A stretch of DNA of 64,000 bases, taken from the IMG/VR virus record IMGVR_UViG_3300009604_004140, positions 1 through 64,000 of that record; one strand, 5' to 3'. Below the pieces are notes generated by a model. That model was not told where the DNA came from. It saw only the letters and a list, made by a program, of their open reading frames with translations, and did not search any database. This DNA is from a virus. The position numbers and the translations under genes were made by a program. Shown one piece after another: positions 34,214 through 42,121 of this stretch; within the stretch, counting starts at the first letter, position 1; every line of letters begins with the position of its first letter.

Positions 34214-36409
34214 CTAAATGAGTTCGCAAACCCCTCCGCTGCAAGCCCACTCTTGTTCTGGTTCTACATTGTCTTTTTCTTCGATTATCTGCGTATAATC
34301 TACTTTATTATATTCTCTTTTTAAATCAACCCATTCTTTCCAGTTGTAAACATCTTTCATACAATAGGTTAAATTCTTAACATCTGAATCCATATATTTT
34401 CTAGCAAATTTCTTGCATCTTGCTATCCAGTCTCTCTTTGATGCCCCTTTTATTCTTGACCCAACGCCAAGAAGGGCATCGCATGCAGCCCATAGGTTGT
34501 CTTCCCATAAGTCAAGGGCCACTTCGATGAGACCGCTAACAAACATGGCACCATCTCCGTAGTATGCTACCTGTTCGCTGGGCAAGTAAATTGTTGTGAA
34601 GGGGGCTTGAGGGTAATCTTTATCCCCACTTACTGGCAAAAGAGAGATCCCACAAAAATATTTTTTATTTTTATATATAAATTTCTCTATCTCGTCCCAT
34701 TCATCCGGTTTAACATTAATAGTATTGGAAACATTATGGTTCAACCAAGGCTTTGTGCATAGGGCATCTGTTTTTCCAACCATAACCCAATTCTGTTGCG
34801 TCCCTTTTACATACCCCAAAAGGGTTAGTGCATCAATCTGATTTTTGGTTTTAGAACCCGGAGGAACCTCTATGCAGAAAGAAATTACGTCGTCGCTGTC
34901 ATTGGCAGACCATACCGATTCTTCGCAAGCCCTCGGATTTATTTTTTTGAAGTATCCATAAATTTCTTCCATCTTATTAGCCTGTACGCGTCGTATATAG
35001 CGCTTGGCATGATGAGGATGAATACCAGAGCTAGTACCAAGGATACAACTAGAAGTTCCTTCAGGCTTGACACAAGTAGTCCTAGCTGCCTGATTAATTC
35101 CGACCTTCTTCGCCAGCTCTTTATTGGTTTGTTTGACAATCCGGGCCCCCTTTTTCTGTACAGCTCCGTTAAGACATATCTCATGTTGTTCCATAACGCC
35201 TGTCATGGAAACCCCCAAGAGTGCCTCTCGCTGCAAAATTCTTTCGCTTACCTCTCCTAGATATGGAAGGTCTGTAAAGCCAGCTTGAAGGGTTCCTATT
35301 ATAGCTGCTGCTCGGCACGCCTCATAAAAGTCTTCCTCTGTTTTTACTTTAGCGCAATTAATAGTGCTTAAATTGCAGGCTTGCCACCCAGTTTTTCCAG
35401 TTTTTTCATCTACCGGGTACATTCCAATTTCTACACAGGGGTTAACTATGAGTTCGGTAGAGTCTGACCACACAAAACCCGGCTCTCCAAACTCTCTCAC
35501 GGACTCCATCAAGGAATGGAACTGCTCTGGGGTTGTCTTATCTCTTACTAAAAGGGCTGAGTTATTTGATCTTCCTCTTTGAGGGTTTTCGTGAAACCAG
35601 TTTCCGGTTTTTGCCGTTGCCATCTCTTCGTCGTCGGGACTGAACAAACAAATCGTTGCACTGCGTCGAACTCCCCCTGATATTACCGCGTCCGCAGAAT
35701 GCATTATAATATCATAGGCTTCAATGGGGGTTAGTCTGCGAAGGGATTTAGCAGCGAATGTAGAATTCTCAATCGCACGATCAAGAATTTTTTTAATGTT
35801 ACGCAATGCCTTCTTTAGGGGTGCTGCTCCGGGAGCTTTTCCGGAACTGGAACTCAATTCGGTCCCCGCTGCTCTGATTTGAGAGAAGTCAAACGCCACA
35901 TTCCTTCCCGAATATTCAGGAAAGATTTCATTTTGATCAAAATAACTACTTATCAGAACCCCGACCGCATCTGACCAGCCTTCGATGCTGTCTTCAATAA
36001 TGAACTTTTTATTAGCCCTTTTGGAAATGGGCGCAAAGTAAGGAAGCTGGTCTATGTGATGCTTTTGCACAGAGAATCCGGTGCCACAGCCACACAATAG
36101 TAGATACATGCATTCTTGAAAGAATCTTAATCTATCGCAGTAAGAAGAAATGCAGTTATAGATTCTAGCATTATGCTTAAAGGTGGGCCCTCCTCCGAAT
36201 TGCAAAGCTCTTTGAGACCCAAGGATACGCTTTTTAAACATCATGTCATAGGCCCAAGCAATGTCTCCATTGACTTCTGGGTATTTTTCATACATCATAC
36301 CCATGACCCTATCGACGGACTCCCTCCATGTCTCCCTTCTCTTCTTTTCGGGAATCCAACGGGCGTACCTGCCAACAAAAGTATAGTTTTGGAGTTCCGA
36401 AACCGACAT
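34214..36409 (-). CDS. nrdJ: Adenosylcobalamin-dependent (class II) ribonucleotide reductase
   Basis: 731 residues, close to the 739 of the monomeric Lactobacillus enzyme. NARIYNCISSYC, CGCGTGFSVQKHH, TELSSSSGKAPG and ISGGVRRSATICLFSP are typical; NPCVEIG (near 323) and ACNLSTINC lie around the active-site cysteines. The C-terminus has the redox pair in CSGGVCE. It makes deoxyribonucleotides and needs vitamin B12. The start overlaps the upstream stop as TAATG. GGAGG before it can pair with CCTCC in a small hairpin. It supplies dNTPs for the phage replisome. Confidence 0.9.
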   Translation of the reverse strand: MSVSELQNYTFVGRYARWIPEKKRRETWRESVDRVMGMMYEKYPEVNGDIAWAYDMMFKKRILGSQRALQFGGGPTFKHNARIYNCISSYCDRLRFFQECMYLLLCGCGTGFSVQKHHIDQLPYFAPISKRANKKFIIEDSIEGWSDAVGVLISSYFDQNEIFPEYSGRNVAFDFSQIRAAGTELSSSSGKAPGAAPLKKALRNIKKILDRAIENSTFAAKSLRRLTPIEAYDIIMHSADAVISGGVRRSATICLFSPDDEEMATAKTGNWFHENPQRGRSNNSALLVRDKTTPEQFHSLMESVREFGEPGFVWSDSTELIVNPCVEIGMYPVDEKTGKTGWQACNLSTINCAKVKTEEDFYEACRAAAIIGTLQAGFTDLPYLGEVSERILQREALLGVSMTGVMEQHEICLNGAVQKKGARIVKQTNKELAKKVGINQAARTTCVKPEGTSSCILGTSSGIHPHHAKRYIRRVQANKMEEIYGYFKKINPRACEESVWSANDSDDVISFCIEVPPGSKTKNQIDALTLLGYVKGTQQNWVMVGKTDALCTKPWLNHNVSNTINVKPDEWDEIEKFIYKNKKYFCGISLLPVSGDKDYPQAPFTTIYLPSEQVAYYGDGAMFVSGLIEVALDLWEDNLWAACDALLGVGSRIKGASKRDWIARCKKFARKYMDSDVKNLTYCMKDVYNWKEWVDLKREYNKVDYTQIIEEKDNVEPEQEWACSGGVCELI

Positions 36410-36636
36410 TAGGAGGGCTTTCCTCCCGAAGATGGCTTCCTGCCTTTCTTTCCTTTCCTCCCTTTTCCTTTCTTTGTCTGTGTGTGCTTGTTAAAGAAGT
36501 TTGACATATCCTCTGCCGAATTGGAAGCAAATGTTTTTCGTTTTGAGGTCGCCTTTCCGGATTTGTCTCTTACTATGAAATTTACTTCAAATTTAGTGGA
36601 CTTCTTTTTGTTCCCCCCTATTCCTTCGTTAAGCAT
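36409..36636 (-). CDS. Small basic protein upstream of RNR
   Basis: 75 residues; AAAGG 7 bases before the ATG. A FEVNFIVRDKSGKATSKRKTF beta-like segment is followed by a helix SAEDMSNFFNKH and a strongly basic tail (KKGKGRKGKKGRK). A nucleic-acid-binding role is plausible. Stop and RNR start overlap, so translation is coupled. Confidence 0.5.
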   Translation of the reverse strand: MLNEGIGGNKKKSTKFEVNFIVRDKSGKATSKRKTFASNSAEDMSNFFNKHTQTKKGKGRKGKKGRKPSSGGKPS

Positions 36637-36718
36637 CAGAAAACCTTTTGAAATATCTTTGTTAGAGGGCGGCAGCGAGATAGAGCGTGACTGCCTTGAC
36701 TTTCTTTCCTTGTATACT

Positions 36719-36724
36719 ATTATA
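36719..36724 (-). promoter_or_regulatory. Candidate -10 TATAAT
   Basis: TGTATAATAG lies in the 115-base gap between the zinc-finger gene and the 75-residue gene. There is no convincing -35. It could start a unit covering the basic protein, RNR and DUF1501. Part of the set of TATAATA boxes at unit heads. Confidence 0.3.
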
Positions 36725-36751
36725 CACCCTCAAGAGACCAAGGGCCTACTG

Positions 36752-36940
36752 CTATCCGTATTTTTTGATGTTTTTCTCTGCGCAGGAACAATAAGAATGG
36801 TTCTCTTCTCCAGCCGGGGTGATATACTTGTGATATCCTCTTCCTTGGCATTTCTTACAGGAGCCTTTTGCATACATGCGAGCCACATCAAAATAGATGG
36901 TTCGCGTGCAGTTAATTTTAAGTGGCTTTTTATTTTTCAT
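36752..36940 (-). CDS. DnaJ-type zinc-finger small protein
   Basis: 62 residues; AAAGGAATTCA before the ATG. CKKCQGRGYH resembles the CxxCxGxG motif of DnaJ zinc fingers and CSC near the end completes a single zinc site. No J domain is present. It could bind unfolded peptide or RNA; phages carry such tiny CxxCxGxG proteins often. Function unknown. Confidence 0.55.
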   Translation of the reverse strand: MKNKKPLKINCTRTIYFDVARMYAKGSCKKCQGRGYHKYITPAGEENHSYCSCAEKNIKKYG

Positions 36941-36955
36941 TGAATTCCTTTGAGA

Positions 36956-37261
36956 TTAAAATCTGAATTGAAAGAAGAAAAATCTTTGTTGATTAAGCTG
37001 CCGCTGATAGAGTATTCTTCTTTGGTTGCAAATGTAGCAATTGCAATATGCAAAGTGTCCGTAGCCATATGTTGGCTGATAATACGGATAGTAAAATATC
37101 TGAGGCCGCATCTGGGGAGCCGCCTGTCTTTGTGGGCCGTTCCACCAACTGGCCTTGCCAGTTCCATACCTAAAGTTTTGCAGGCGCGGGTTTGGTTCAT
37201 CTCCCCTCAGAGGGATTGCAAAAAATATTAAAGCAAAAAGAATAAAAACTAGATTTTTCAT
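36956..37261 (-). CDS. Small secreted Tyr/Cys/Gln-rich protein
   Basis: 101 residues; AAGGAGACATCTAAAT precedes the ATG. The N-terminus MKNLVFILFALIFFAIPLRG is a good Sec signal peptide. The mature part is rich in Tyr, Gln, Asn and Pro (FYYPYYQPTYGYGHF), with CNCYIC. This resembles small secreted or cell-surface proteins, and no enzyme motif is seen. It heads a transcription unit after a terminator. A competing frame (36937-37200) is judged a shadow because it lacks a ribosome site. Confidence 0.6.
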   Translation of the reverse strand: MKNLVFILFALIFFAIPLRGDEPNPRLQNFRYGTGKASWWNGPQRQAAPQMRPQIFYYPYYQPTYGYGHFAYCNCYICNQRRILYQRQLNQQRFFFFQFRF

Positions 37262-37281
37262 ATTTAGATGTCTCCTTAACT

Positions 37282-37287
37282 ATTATA
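37282..37287 (-). promoter_or_regulatory. Candidate promoter just after a terminator
   Basis: TATATAATAG stands 20 bases before the start codon of the secreted protein. A TTGTCC lies 18 bases upstream, inside the 3' arm of the terminator hairpin at 37298-37328, with the T-run as the spacer. The hairpin could therefore end one unit and carry the -35 of the next. Confidence 0.4.
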
Positions 37288-37297
37288 TACTGCAAAT

Positions 37298-37328
37298 AAA
37301 AAAAGGGACAACCGGAGTTGCCCCTTTT
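37298..37328 (-). terminator. Intrinsic terminator
   Basis: Minus-strand hairpin GGGGCAAC-TCCG-GTTGTCCC with one mismatch, followed by TTTTTTT. It ends the membrane-protein unit (37354-38075). Plus strand also shows a T4 run, so weak bidirectional action is possible. Confidence 0.65.
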
Positions 37329-37353
37329 CAAATCCGTTTAATTTGAACTTAAG

Positions 37354-37512
37354 TTATTCCTTGAGGTTGCTGAAAACATCGGCCAAGAGGTTTGGCCACC
37401 AGCCCATAAACACCCCGAGAAAATATATGCCCCCACCCAAAAGTAAAATACGCACCGGTTTCTTTCTGAGGGGACTAGTAATACCATGAAGAAGAGTCTT
37501 CAATAAGTTCAT
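37354..37512 (-). CDS. 52-residue membrane protein
   Basis: AAAGGGAGAATT precedes the ATG at 37512. One hydrophobic helix (RILLLGGGIYFLGVFMGWW) lies between a basic N-terminus with RKK and a short tail. It is the last gene before a terminator and follows two other membrane proteins, so a lysis or membrane-assembly role is plausible, not shown. Confidence 0.6.
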   Translation of the reverse strand: MNLLKTLLHGITSPLRKKPVRILLLGGGIYFLGVFMGWWPNLLADVFSNLKE

Positions 37513-37533
37513 AATTCTCCCTTTCTTTAAAAA

Positions 37534-37716
37534 CTACTCGGTAACTCTCAAGCTGTCACCAACAATCCACGCGGCTGCCAATAAGACAACATACTGAACT
37601 GTTTCGGGGGTTACTGTGCCTTCTCCAAAAAGGGTATTTGCAGCCACAACGACTACACCAGACACGGCGACCCAGAAGCGACGAGACTTAAACATCGTCT
37701 TCACTTTCTCGAACAT
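37534..37716 (-). CDS. Holin-like small membrane protein
   Basis: 60 residues; AAAGGAGAATTAAGT before the ATG. Two hydrophobic segments (FWVAVSGVVVVAANTLF and YVVLLAAAWIVGDSL) around a short loop; N-terminal KSRRFW and the AAWIVGDSLR end resemble phage holin families. Holins pierce the inner membrane at lysis. No endolysin gene is recognisable beside it, so the assignment is tentative. Confidence 0.55.
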   Translation of the reverse strand: MFEKVKTMFKSRRFWVAVSGVVVVAANTLFGEGTVTPETVQYVVLLAAAWIVGDSLRVTE

Positions 37717-37718
37717 AC

Positions 37719-38075
37719 TTAATTCTCCTTTAATTGGTTAATTTTATCACTCAGAATCTCAATAGACTGTGCCAAGGACGCCACCTGTAATTTAAGATCA
37801 ACAATAGCGTCTGTATTAGCTTTGAGGACTGTCCTGAGTTGCTCTTCTAACTTATCTGCTCTGTCGTCAATGCGGTCGAGCCTACTTTTTACATCGTTAA
37901 TTTCCTTTTCAACTTTCTGCGATCCTTCGGTTACTAAAATCCGGGCTTCTGCTCTCGTTACGAGATCCTTCCCATAGGAAAGCCAAAAGCCACCCATGCT
38001 AATTATTATAGCGACACAAATGGTTGCTGAGTATTTAAGAAATGGAATAATTTGTGCTGATTGTTGCGATGCCAT
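37719..38075 (-). CDS. Membrane-anchored coiled-coil protein
   Basis: 118 residues; GGAGACAATGC precedes the ATG. One transmembrane segment (ATICVAIIISMGGFWLSYG) is followed by ~75 residues of heptad coiled coil (EINDVKSRLDRIDDRADKLEEQLRTVL). This resembles XhlA-like or spanin-type lysis accessories. It is the head of a three-gene membrane unit ending in a terminator at 37298. Confidence 0.6.
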   Translation of the reverse strand: MASQQSAQIIPFLKYSATICVAIIISMGGFWLSYGKDLVTRAEARILVTEGSQKVEKEINDVKSRLDRIDDRADKLEEQLRTVLKANTDAIVDLKLQVASLAQSIEILSDKINQLKEN

Positions 38076-38086
38076 GCATTGTCTCC

Positions 38087-38128
38087 AAAAAATAGGGCTC
38101 CGGCCCCCCGAAGGGGACCTTTGCCCTT
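38087..38128 (-). terminator. Strong intrinsic terminator with TTCG loop
   Basis: On the minus strand, GGTCCCC-TTCG-GGGGGCC forms a hairpin with a UUCG tetraloop, flanked by an outer GGGC/GCCC pairing and then TATTTTTT. It ends the 38136-38759 gene. The next gene's ribosome site starts right after the T-run. Confidence 0.75.
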
Positions 38129-38135
38129 AATTTGA

Positions 38136-38759
38136 TTACCACACGCTTCGTGAGGAATATAGGCCAGTTTTTGGCAACCCAAGATTACCTCCCATGTAAG
38201 CAAGGTGTCCCGGCTCCAGTTGACTAGGATTAGCAGCCTTGTCTGTCTGATTGCCAACCAAGTTGGACGACTGATCAACACCACCAATAATATTCCATCC
38301 GCCAGCATCTGTAACTGTTAGTGCTGGGCTGAATGCTCCACTAAAGACATTCCAGTTGCCAGCAACCACGGAGGTCTTGTAGTCAAGGCTTCTAATTATT
38401 GCCTCTTGGTTAATAGAGACAATTCCAGAGCTTCCAGCCGACCGAATGGCCTGCGTAAGATTGGTAACGCCAGCGATGTCGGTAGTGTACTTGACAATCA
38501 CTTGGCCCGGCTGATTGTTAAACGTGCTTGATGTAGAGGGAGCTATAATTCCTGTGTTATTAACGCCCGAAGAAATCAGAACAAGACGCTCTTCTTCTCC
38601 GAGGGAATTTTGACTCCATAGATTCTCATCCATTCCAGCCAGAGTCCCGGAAGGGCCTTGGCCGCGAATATTGCCTTGGTCGTTGTCGACGCCACTGGGA
38701 TAGCCATTGACGTACTGGTTGTACCTAAGCGTGCCTGCAAGATTAGTAACAAAACCCAT
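38136..38759 (-). CDS. Probable virion protein
   Basis: AGAGGTAAATATT precedes the ATG at 38759 (207 residues); the longer frame to 38810 lacks a site. The protein is rich in Gly, Ser, Asn and Thr, with beta-strand-like segments (GVTNLTQAIRS, NWNVFSGAFSPALTVTDAGGWNII). There are no cysteines and no motif. Flanked by its own terminator, it is probably highly expressed. A structural or tail-associated role is inferred from composition. Confidence 0.5.
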   Translation of the reverse strand: MGFVTNLAGTLRYNQYVNGYPSGVDNDQGNIRGQGPSGTLAGMDENLWSQNSLGEEERLVLISSGVNNTGIIAPSTSSTFNNQPGQVIVKYTTDIAGVTNLTQAIRSAGSSGIVSINQEAIIRSLDYKTSVVAGNWNVFSGAFSPALTVTDAGGWNIIGGVDQSSNLVGNQTDKAANPSQLEPGHLAYMGGNLGLPKTGLYSSRSVW

Positions 38760-38856
38760 AATATTTACCTCTTTTTCTATATAGAGGTCATTTGTATCCC
38801 GTTGTTCCAAACAATATTAATCCTGTCCTGTCTATGATTACACCTAACGGACATCA

Positions 38857-39339
38857 TTAAGGTGCATTTTCCCCAATTTCTTCTGATGAATCAAAGTCAT
38901 TTTGGCTCTCTTGAATGTAATCAACCATATTCTTTCTCACTTGCGACATTACTGTCCTGTCTTTGAATAGTTTGGCTATTCCTATGCGAAATCGATAAGG
39001 GGTGAAGACATCAATAGACTCTACGCCCTCAACATTAGACATTATGCGATGAAATTTTGGGGTTATTTTGAAGTTGGTATGGCCCACCCAAAATTTAAAA
39101 TAGGAACTCGCAAGAGATTGCTCTGTGAGAGGAAGCACTCCAAACGGAGTAAAGATAGTTTGAATATTTTTAAATTTTTTAAATTCTACTCCAAGCTCTT
39201 CCTCAAAGGATATGCCCTGATCTTCTTCGAGGGACTCTTCGTCTAGTAGAACGACTTCCGTTTCTTCTGGAGTATAGGCATCTATCCACTTTTCCCAATA
39301 AACATCATAGCCGCTAGGAACTGGTATTTGTTCATGCAT
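38857..39339 (-). CDS. Conserved phage-type hypothetical protein
   Basis: 160 residues, GGATAGATA before the ATG. The central region (FTPFGVLPLTEQSLASSYFKFWVGHTNF, GVESIDVFTPYRFRIGIAKLF) has the look of a protein family seen in cyanophage-like genomes whose role is not known to me. The N- and C-termini are acidic. It is coupled with the next two genes by overlaps. Confidence 0.5.
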   Translation of the reverse strand: MHEQIPVPSGYDVYWEKWIDAYTPEETEVVLLDEESLEEDQGISFEEELGVEFKKFKNIQTIFTPFGVLPLTEQSLASSYFKFWVGHTNFKITPKFHRIMSNVEGVESIDVFTPYRFRIGIAKLFKDRTVMSQVRKNMVDYIQESQNDFDSSEEIGENAP

Positions 39340-39520
39340 TATCTATCCTTCCATGTCGAGTAATGTAAGCTACTTCATCAATATCAGGATCAATATCTAC
39401 CATATAAAGACACCGTTTGCACACATAAAGATTGTAGTTTTCCTTTTTAATTGCAAATTCAACATCTCTATTGCAAACATTCCCCTTTCCGTCGTCATAA
39501 TCACAAAATTCAATTACCAT
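39332..39520 (-). CDS. Small CxxC protein
   Basis: Start at 39520 (62 residues) keeps a short overlap with the previous stop; the longer frame to 39559 has no better site. Cysteines FCDYDD, VCNRD and VCKRC could form one zinc site. Acidic C-terminus (IDPDIDEVAY). Function unknown. Confidence 0.5.
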   Translation of the reverse strand: MVIEFCDYDDGKGNVCNRDVEFAIKKENYNLYVCKRCLYMVDIDPDIDEVAYITRHGRIDNA

Positions 39521-39923
39521 TCTCGCTGCCTTTAAATCTAAACACATCGGACGGGGCAATCAAGGGGGCGTCTTCCTCTCTCCTACGCTCTTCCTCCTGT
39601 AATTCGCGCATGACATTCCACATCTTGAGGGTGTTTGTATAAAACTTCATTTTCTCTGGGGAGTCACACCAATATCTTAGACTGTCCGTGAGGAATTGAG
39701 TCATCTGCCCGTCGCTAATGTAGCACATAAGCATTCCCAGAACTTCAGCAGATGTGTTTGTCTCTTCATCTACGTCTAAAATTACATTAAAATCTCCTGT
39801 TTCTGAATCCCAGAAAAAATTGATGCATCCAGAAATATGATCAAGGTCTGAAGAAACTGACGCAGGAGGGGGTTCCTTCTTTGGTTTTATGAAGCTTTTA
39901 AAATATCTTAATAGATCTTTCAT
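39510..39923 (-). CDS. Hypothetical helical protein
   Basis: 137 residues, starting just after a candidate promoter. Middle region NVILDVDEETNTSAEVLGMLMCYISDGQM and SLRYWCDSPEKMKFY is helical; the C-terminal third is very acidic and Arg-rich (ELQEEERRREED). It heads a small unit of three overlapping genes. No family recognised. Confidence 0.5.
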   Translation of the reverse strand: MKDLLRYFKSFIKPKKEPPPASVSSDLDHISGCINFFWDSETGDFNVILDVDEETNTSAEVLGMLMCYISDGQMTQFLTDSLRYWCDSPEKMKFYTNTLKMWNVMRELQEEERRREEDAPLIAPSDVFRFKGSENGN

Positions 39924-39928
39924 GCTAT

Positions 39929-39934
39929 ATTATA
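39929..39934 (-). promoter_or_regulatory. Candidate -10 element
   Basis: GGGGGTATAATATAGC ends only 4 bases before the ATG at 39923. It lies between that ATG and the terminator at 39949-39972. If used, the transcript would be nearly leaderless; the GGGGG could alternatively serve as ribosome site for a transcript begun further upstream. Confidence 0.3.
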
Positions 39935-39948
39935 CCCCCTTTTTGCAC

Positions 39949-39972
39949 AAAAAAAGCCGCCCAAGGGCAGCC
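39949..39972 (-). terminator. Intrinsic terminator
   Basis: Minus strand GGCTGCCC-TT-GGGCGGC hairpin followed by TTTTTTT; one G-U pair makes it work only on this strand. It ends the unit running from dUTPase through 40001-40549. Confidence 0.75.
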
Positions 39973-40000
39973 ATAAGTTGTCTTTTCTTGTGCTGTTTAT

Positions 40001-40549
40001 TTAAACGGCCTGTAGTTTGGACTGGTCAAAAAAGAACCACCTCTTGTAATGCTCTGTCTTATCGGCTGAATTTACATGCTCTAAATAGTCGATAAGATCC
40101 TCTAAAGAACCGAATATATGCTCGTGAGGAAGCATGAAGAATAGCCAGTTGGGGGCGCTCTCTTTTCCTTGCTGGCACCATATTAATACAGGCTTTTTTT
40201 GGCTATTGGCAGTGGAGATTTCTTCATATGTGCCACAGGCATGAACGTCAATGTCTATGCTTGCGACAATAAAATCAGAAATATCTATACAGCGAAGGTC
40301 TAAGGTTCTTATGACGCCGTATTCTTTTCTTATTCTATCAAATTGACCAGTGTTTTTATAGTGGTCAATTAAATCTCTGCTTCCTTTGCCTTCAATGCCT
40401 ATTTCTATAGGCTTATTGCAGGGGTCTAAGACAGTAACCCCTAAGTCTTGAAGGATAGGGGTCATCTTGTTTCTCCATCCTGATCCTCCGTCAGGAACCC
40501 TGTCCATAGCTCCAGCTAAATAGGCTCTCATCCCGTTAAGACGGTTCAT
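40001..40549 (-). CDS. Nucleoside 2-deoxyribosyltransferase-like protein
   Basis: 182 residues; GGGAGC upstream. AYLAGAMDRVPDGG near the start and LDPCNKP match the first motifs of the nucleoside 2-deoxyribosyltransferase-like phage proteins; IVASIDIDVHACGTYEEISTANSQKKPVLIW contains the acidic catalytic-type region and the dinucleotide-fold end. The family exchanges bases on deoxyribosides or binds nucleotides. It is directly coupled with dUTPase, supporting nucleotide metabolism. Confidence 0.6.
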   Translation of the reverse strand: MNRLNGMRAYLAGAMDRVPDGGSGWRNKMTPILQDLGVTVLDPCNKPIEIGIEGKGSRDLIDHYKNTGQFDRIRKEYGVIRTLDLRCIDISDFIVASIDIDVHACGTYEEISTANSQKKPVLIWCQQGKESAPNWLFFMLPHEHIFGSLEDLIDYLEHVNSADKTEHYKRWFFFDQSKLQAV

Positions 40550-40968
40550 TTGCCAGTGCTCCCAAAGCCCCCAGAATCTCTTGGGCTTTCGCTCAACTCT
40601 TTTGCTTCTTCAAGACAAAGAGGGGACACTTCTTGAAAAATAATCTGAGCAATCCTATCATGTCTGTTTATAATAAAATCCTCATCGCCAGAATTGTACA
40701 AACAAACTTTAATGGGGCCTCTGTATCCTGCATCTATAACACCAGCAAACACATCAATCCCTCCTTTTACGGCGGACCCTGAGCGAGGCCATATTAGTCC
40801 CACATGCCCTTCTGGTATCTCCACTTTAATTCCCGTGTCTACTAGGCGTCGTGTGCCTGCTGAAATGGAACAGTCCTCATTGGCGTAGAGATCCCATCCT
40901 GCATCGGACGGATGTCCTCTTGAGGGAAGCGGAATATCTGGGCAAACCTTTTGTACCTTAATCGTCAT
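40546..40968 (-). CDS. dut: dUTPase
   Basis: 140 residues with all five motifs: SDAGWDLYA (1), PRSGSA (2), GVIDAGYRGPI (3), RIAQIIFQEV (4) and the C-terminal GGFGSTGK (5). The trimeric enzyme hydrolyses dUTP to dUMP, keeping uracil out of DNA and providing dUMP. It overlaps the glycosyltransferase upstream by 11 bases. Typical for lytic phage. Confidence 0.93.
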   Translation of the reverse strand: MTIKVQKVCPDIPLPSRGHPSDAGWDLYANEDCSISAGTRRLVDTGIKVEIPEGHVGLIWPRSGSAVKGGIDVFAGVIDAGYRGPIKVCLYNSGDEDFIINRHDRIAQIIFQEVSPLCLEEAKELSESPRDSGGFGSTGK

Positions 40969-42031
40969 ATAATATATCCTCTATTTTTTTAGCCGTAGCT
41001 TCCCAAGAAAATTCTTTGGCAGTTTTGACACCCTCTTCGTTGACAATTCTTTGCTTGCCATTATTCTTCCATTCTTGATAAATATTTTTCATGTGGGCAA
41101 CAAATTTGTCTTCTACTCCTTGGAGAGATGCCCATTCAGCAAAGCCGTTGAAAAATATCCCGTCTGTTGCAGGTTCATTTTGAAGAGGCGTTACCAGCAT
41201 ACTATTTTTATCATTGCAAAATTCTGTATGGGCAGAATAGTTCGTAGTAATAACGTGCTTGCCCGCGCCCATTAGCTCTAAAATTTCTAAGTTCCAGCCT
41301 TCTGCTCGGCTTGGAAATATTCCACAGTCTACGGCATTCATTATGGAGGCGACCTCCGGCTGAGATTGTACTCTGTCGATAAACCTTACTCTTGGGTCTT
41401 GCCTGTAAAGGTTTCTCCATTGGGCATCCTGTTCTGGGGAGAGGAAGGTATTGTGGCACATCATCCACAGCTCAACATCTGCTTCATTCTTGAACGCTTC
41501 TTTAAAAAGGAATATAAGGAGGTCATGTCCTTTTCTTTTTTCCCATTTGCCGCAGTTGAAAAAAATAAATTTGTCGGAAGGGGGAGGGGTTGCAACAGAG
41601 AATATGGAGGTGTCTACCCCAAGTGGAACCGTGTGGACTACAGAAGAAGGAACCTCCCTTTCTACAATCTCCTTAGCCCACTCTGAGGCAACAATAATTT
41701 CATCGCAGGAAGAAAGGTGGGTCTTTCGCGGGGCATCAAATTTATTTACTTCAAAAAATGGAAATCCAATAAACTTGCCTTTCCCAATCCTCTCTCCCAT
41801 CAAATGCTCATGCCATATCTTTAGGCAAGGGGCTGTGCAGTCAAAGCTACCTTGTGCCTGAATTAACGGAGATATTGAGTCTGCTTCCTGCTGGGAAGAA
41901 AAGGAGGGTTGTCCTATTGGGAAAAGAGATATGTTGGCCCCTCGCCTTGAGAGAGAGCTGCATATATTAATAGAGGCTACCCCGTAACCTAAGTTATTAA
42001 TAGGAGCCAGTATATTAATATTCCTCGTCAT
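40958..42031 (-). CDS. Glycosyltransferase, GT4 family
   Basis: 357 residues; GAAGAGGACT before the ATG. NNLGYGVASINICSSL at the start is the glycine-rich acceptor loop; FIFFNCGKWEKRKGHDLLI is the standard linker strand to the donor lobe, and CGIFPSRAEGWNLEILELMGAGKHVITT is the E-x7-E-like site. It transfers sugar from a nucleotide donor to an unknown acceptor. It lies apart from the other sugar genes, beside dUTPase. Confidence 0.8.
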   Translation of the reverse strand: MTRNINILAPINNLGYGVASINICSSLSRRGANISLFPIGQPSFSSQQEADSISPLIQAQGSFDCTAPCLKIWHEHLMGERIGKGKFIGFPFFEVNKFDAPRKTHLSSCDEIIVASEWAKEIVEREVPSSVVHTVPLGVDTSIFSVATPPPSDKFIFFNCGKWEKRKGHDLLIFLFKEAFKNEADVELWMMCHNTFLSPEQDAQWRNLYRQDPRVRFIDRVQSQPEVASIMNAVDCGIFPSRAEGWNLEILELMGAGKHVITTNYSAHTEFCNDKNSMLVTPLQNEPATDGIFFNGFAEWASLQGVEDKFVAHMKNIYQEWKNNGKQRIVNEEGVKTAKEFSWEATAKKIEDILYDD

Positions 42032-42113
42032 AGTCCTCTTCTTCTAATTCTAATTCTAATTCTGTTTCTATGGCAGACCACCAGAACAAAGATTCTAGAA
42101 GGATGTCCAACAT
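42015..42113 (-). CDS. Possible 32-residue acidic peptide
   Basis: ATG at 42113 opens a frame MLDILLESLFWWSAIETE, then LELELEEEDYDEEY and stop. The GAATTA repeats at 42035-42057 encode the EL runs. It overlaps the start of the glycosyltransferase by 17 bases. No ribosome site is seen, so it may be only the leader of that gene. Low confidence. Confidence 0.3.
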   Translation of the reverse strand: MLDILLESLFWWSAIETELELELEEEDYDEEY

Positions 42114-42121
42114 GTCAATAC

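Noticed and set aside
36937-37200. 87-residue minus-strand frame
   Set aside because: Overlaps the signal-peptide gene in another frame and lacks a ribosome site.
42030-42060. GAATTA microsatellite as a regulatory repeat
   Set aside because: Three to four copies directly before a glycosyltransferase, explained by possible acidic peptide coding; no further support.
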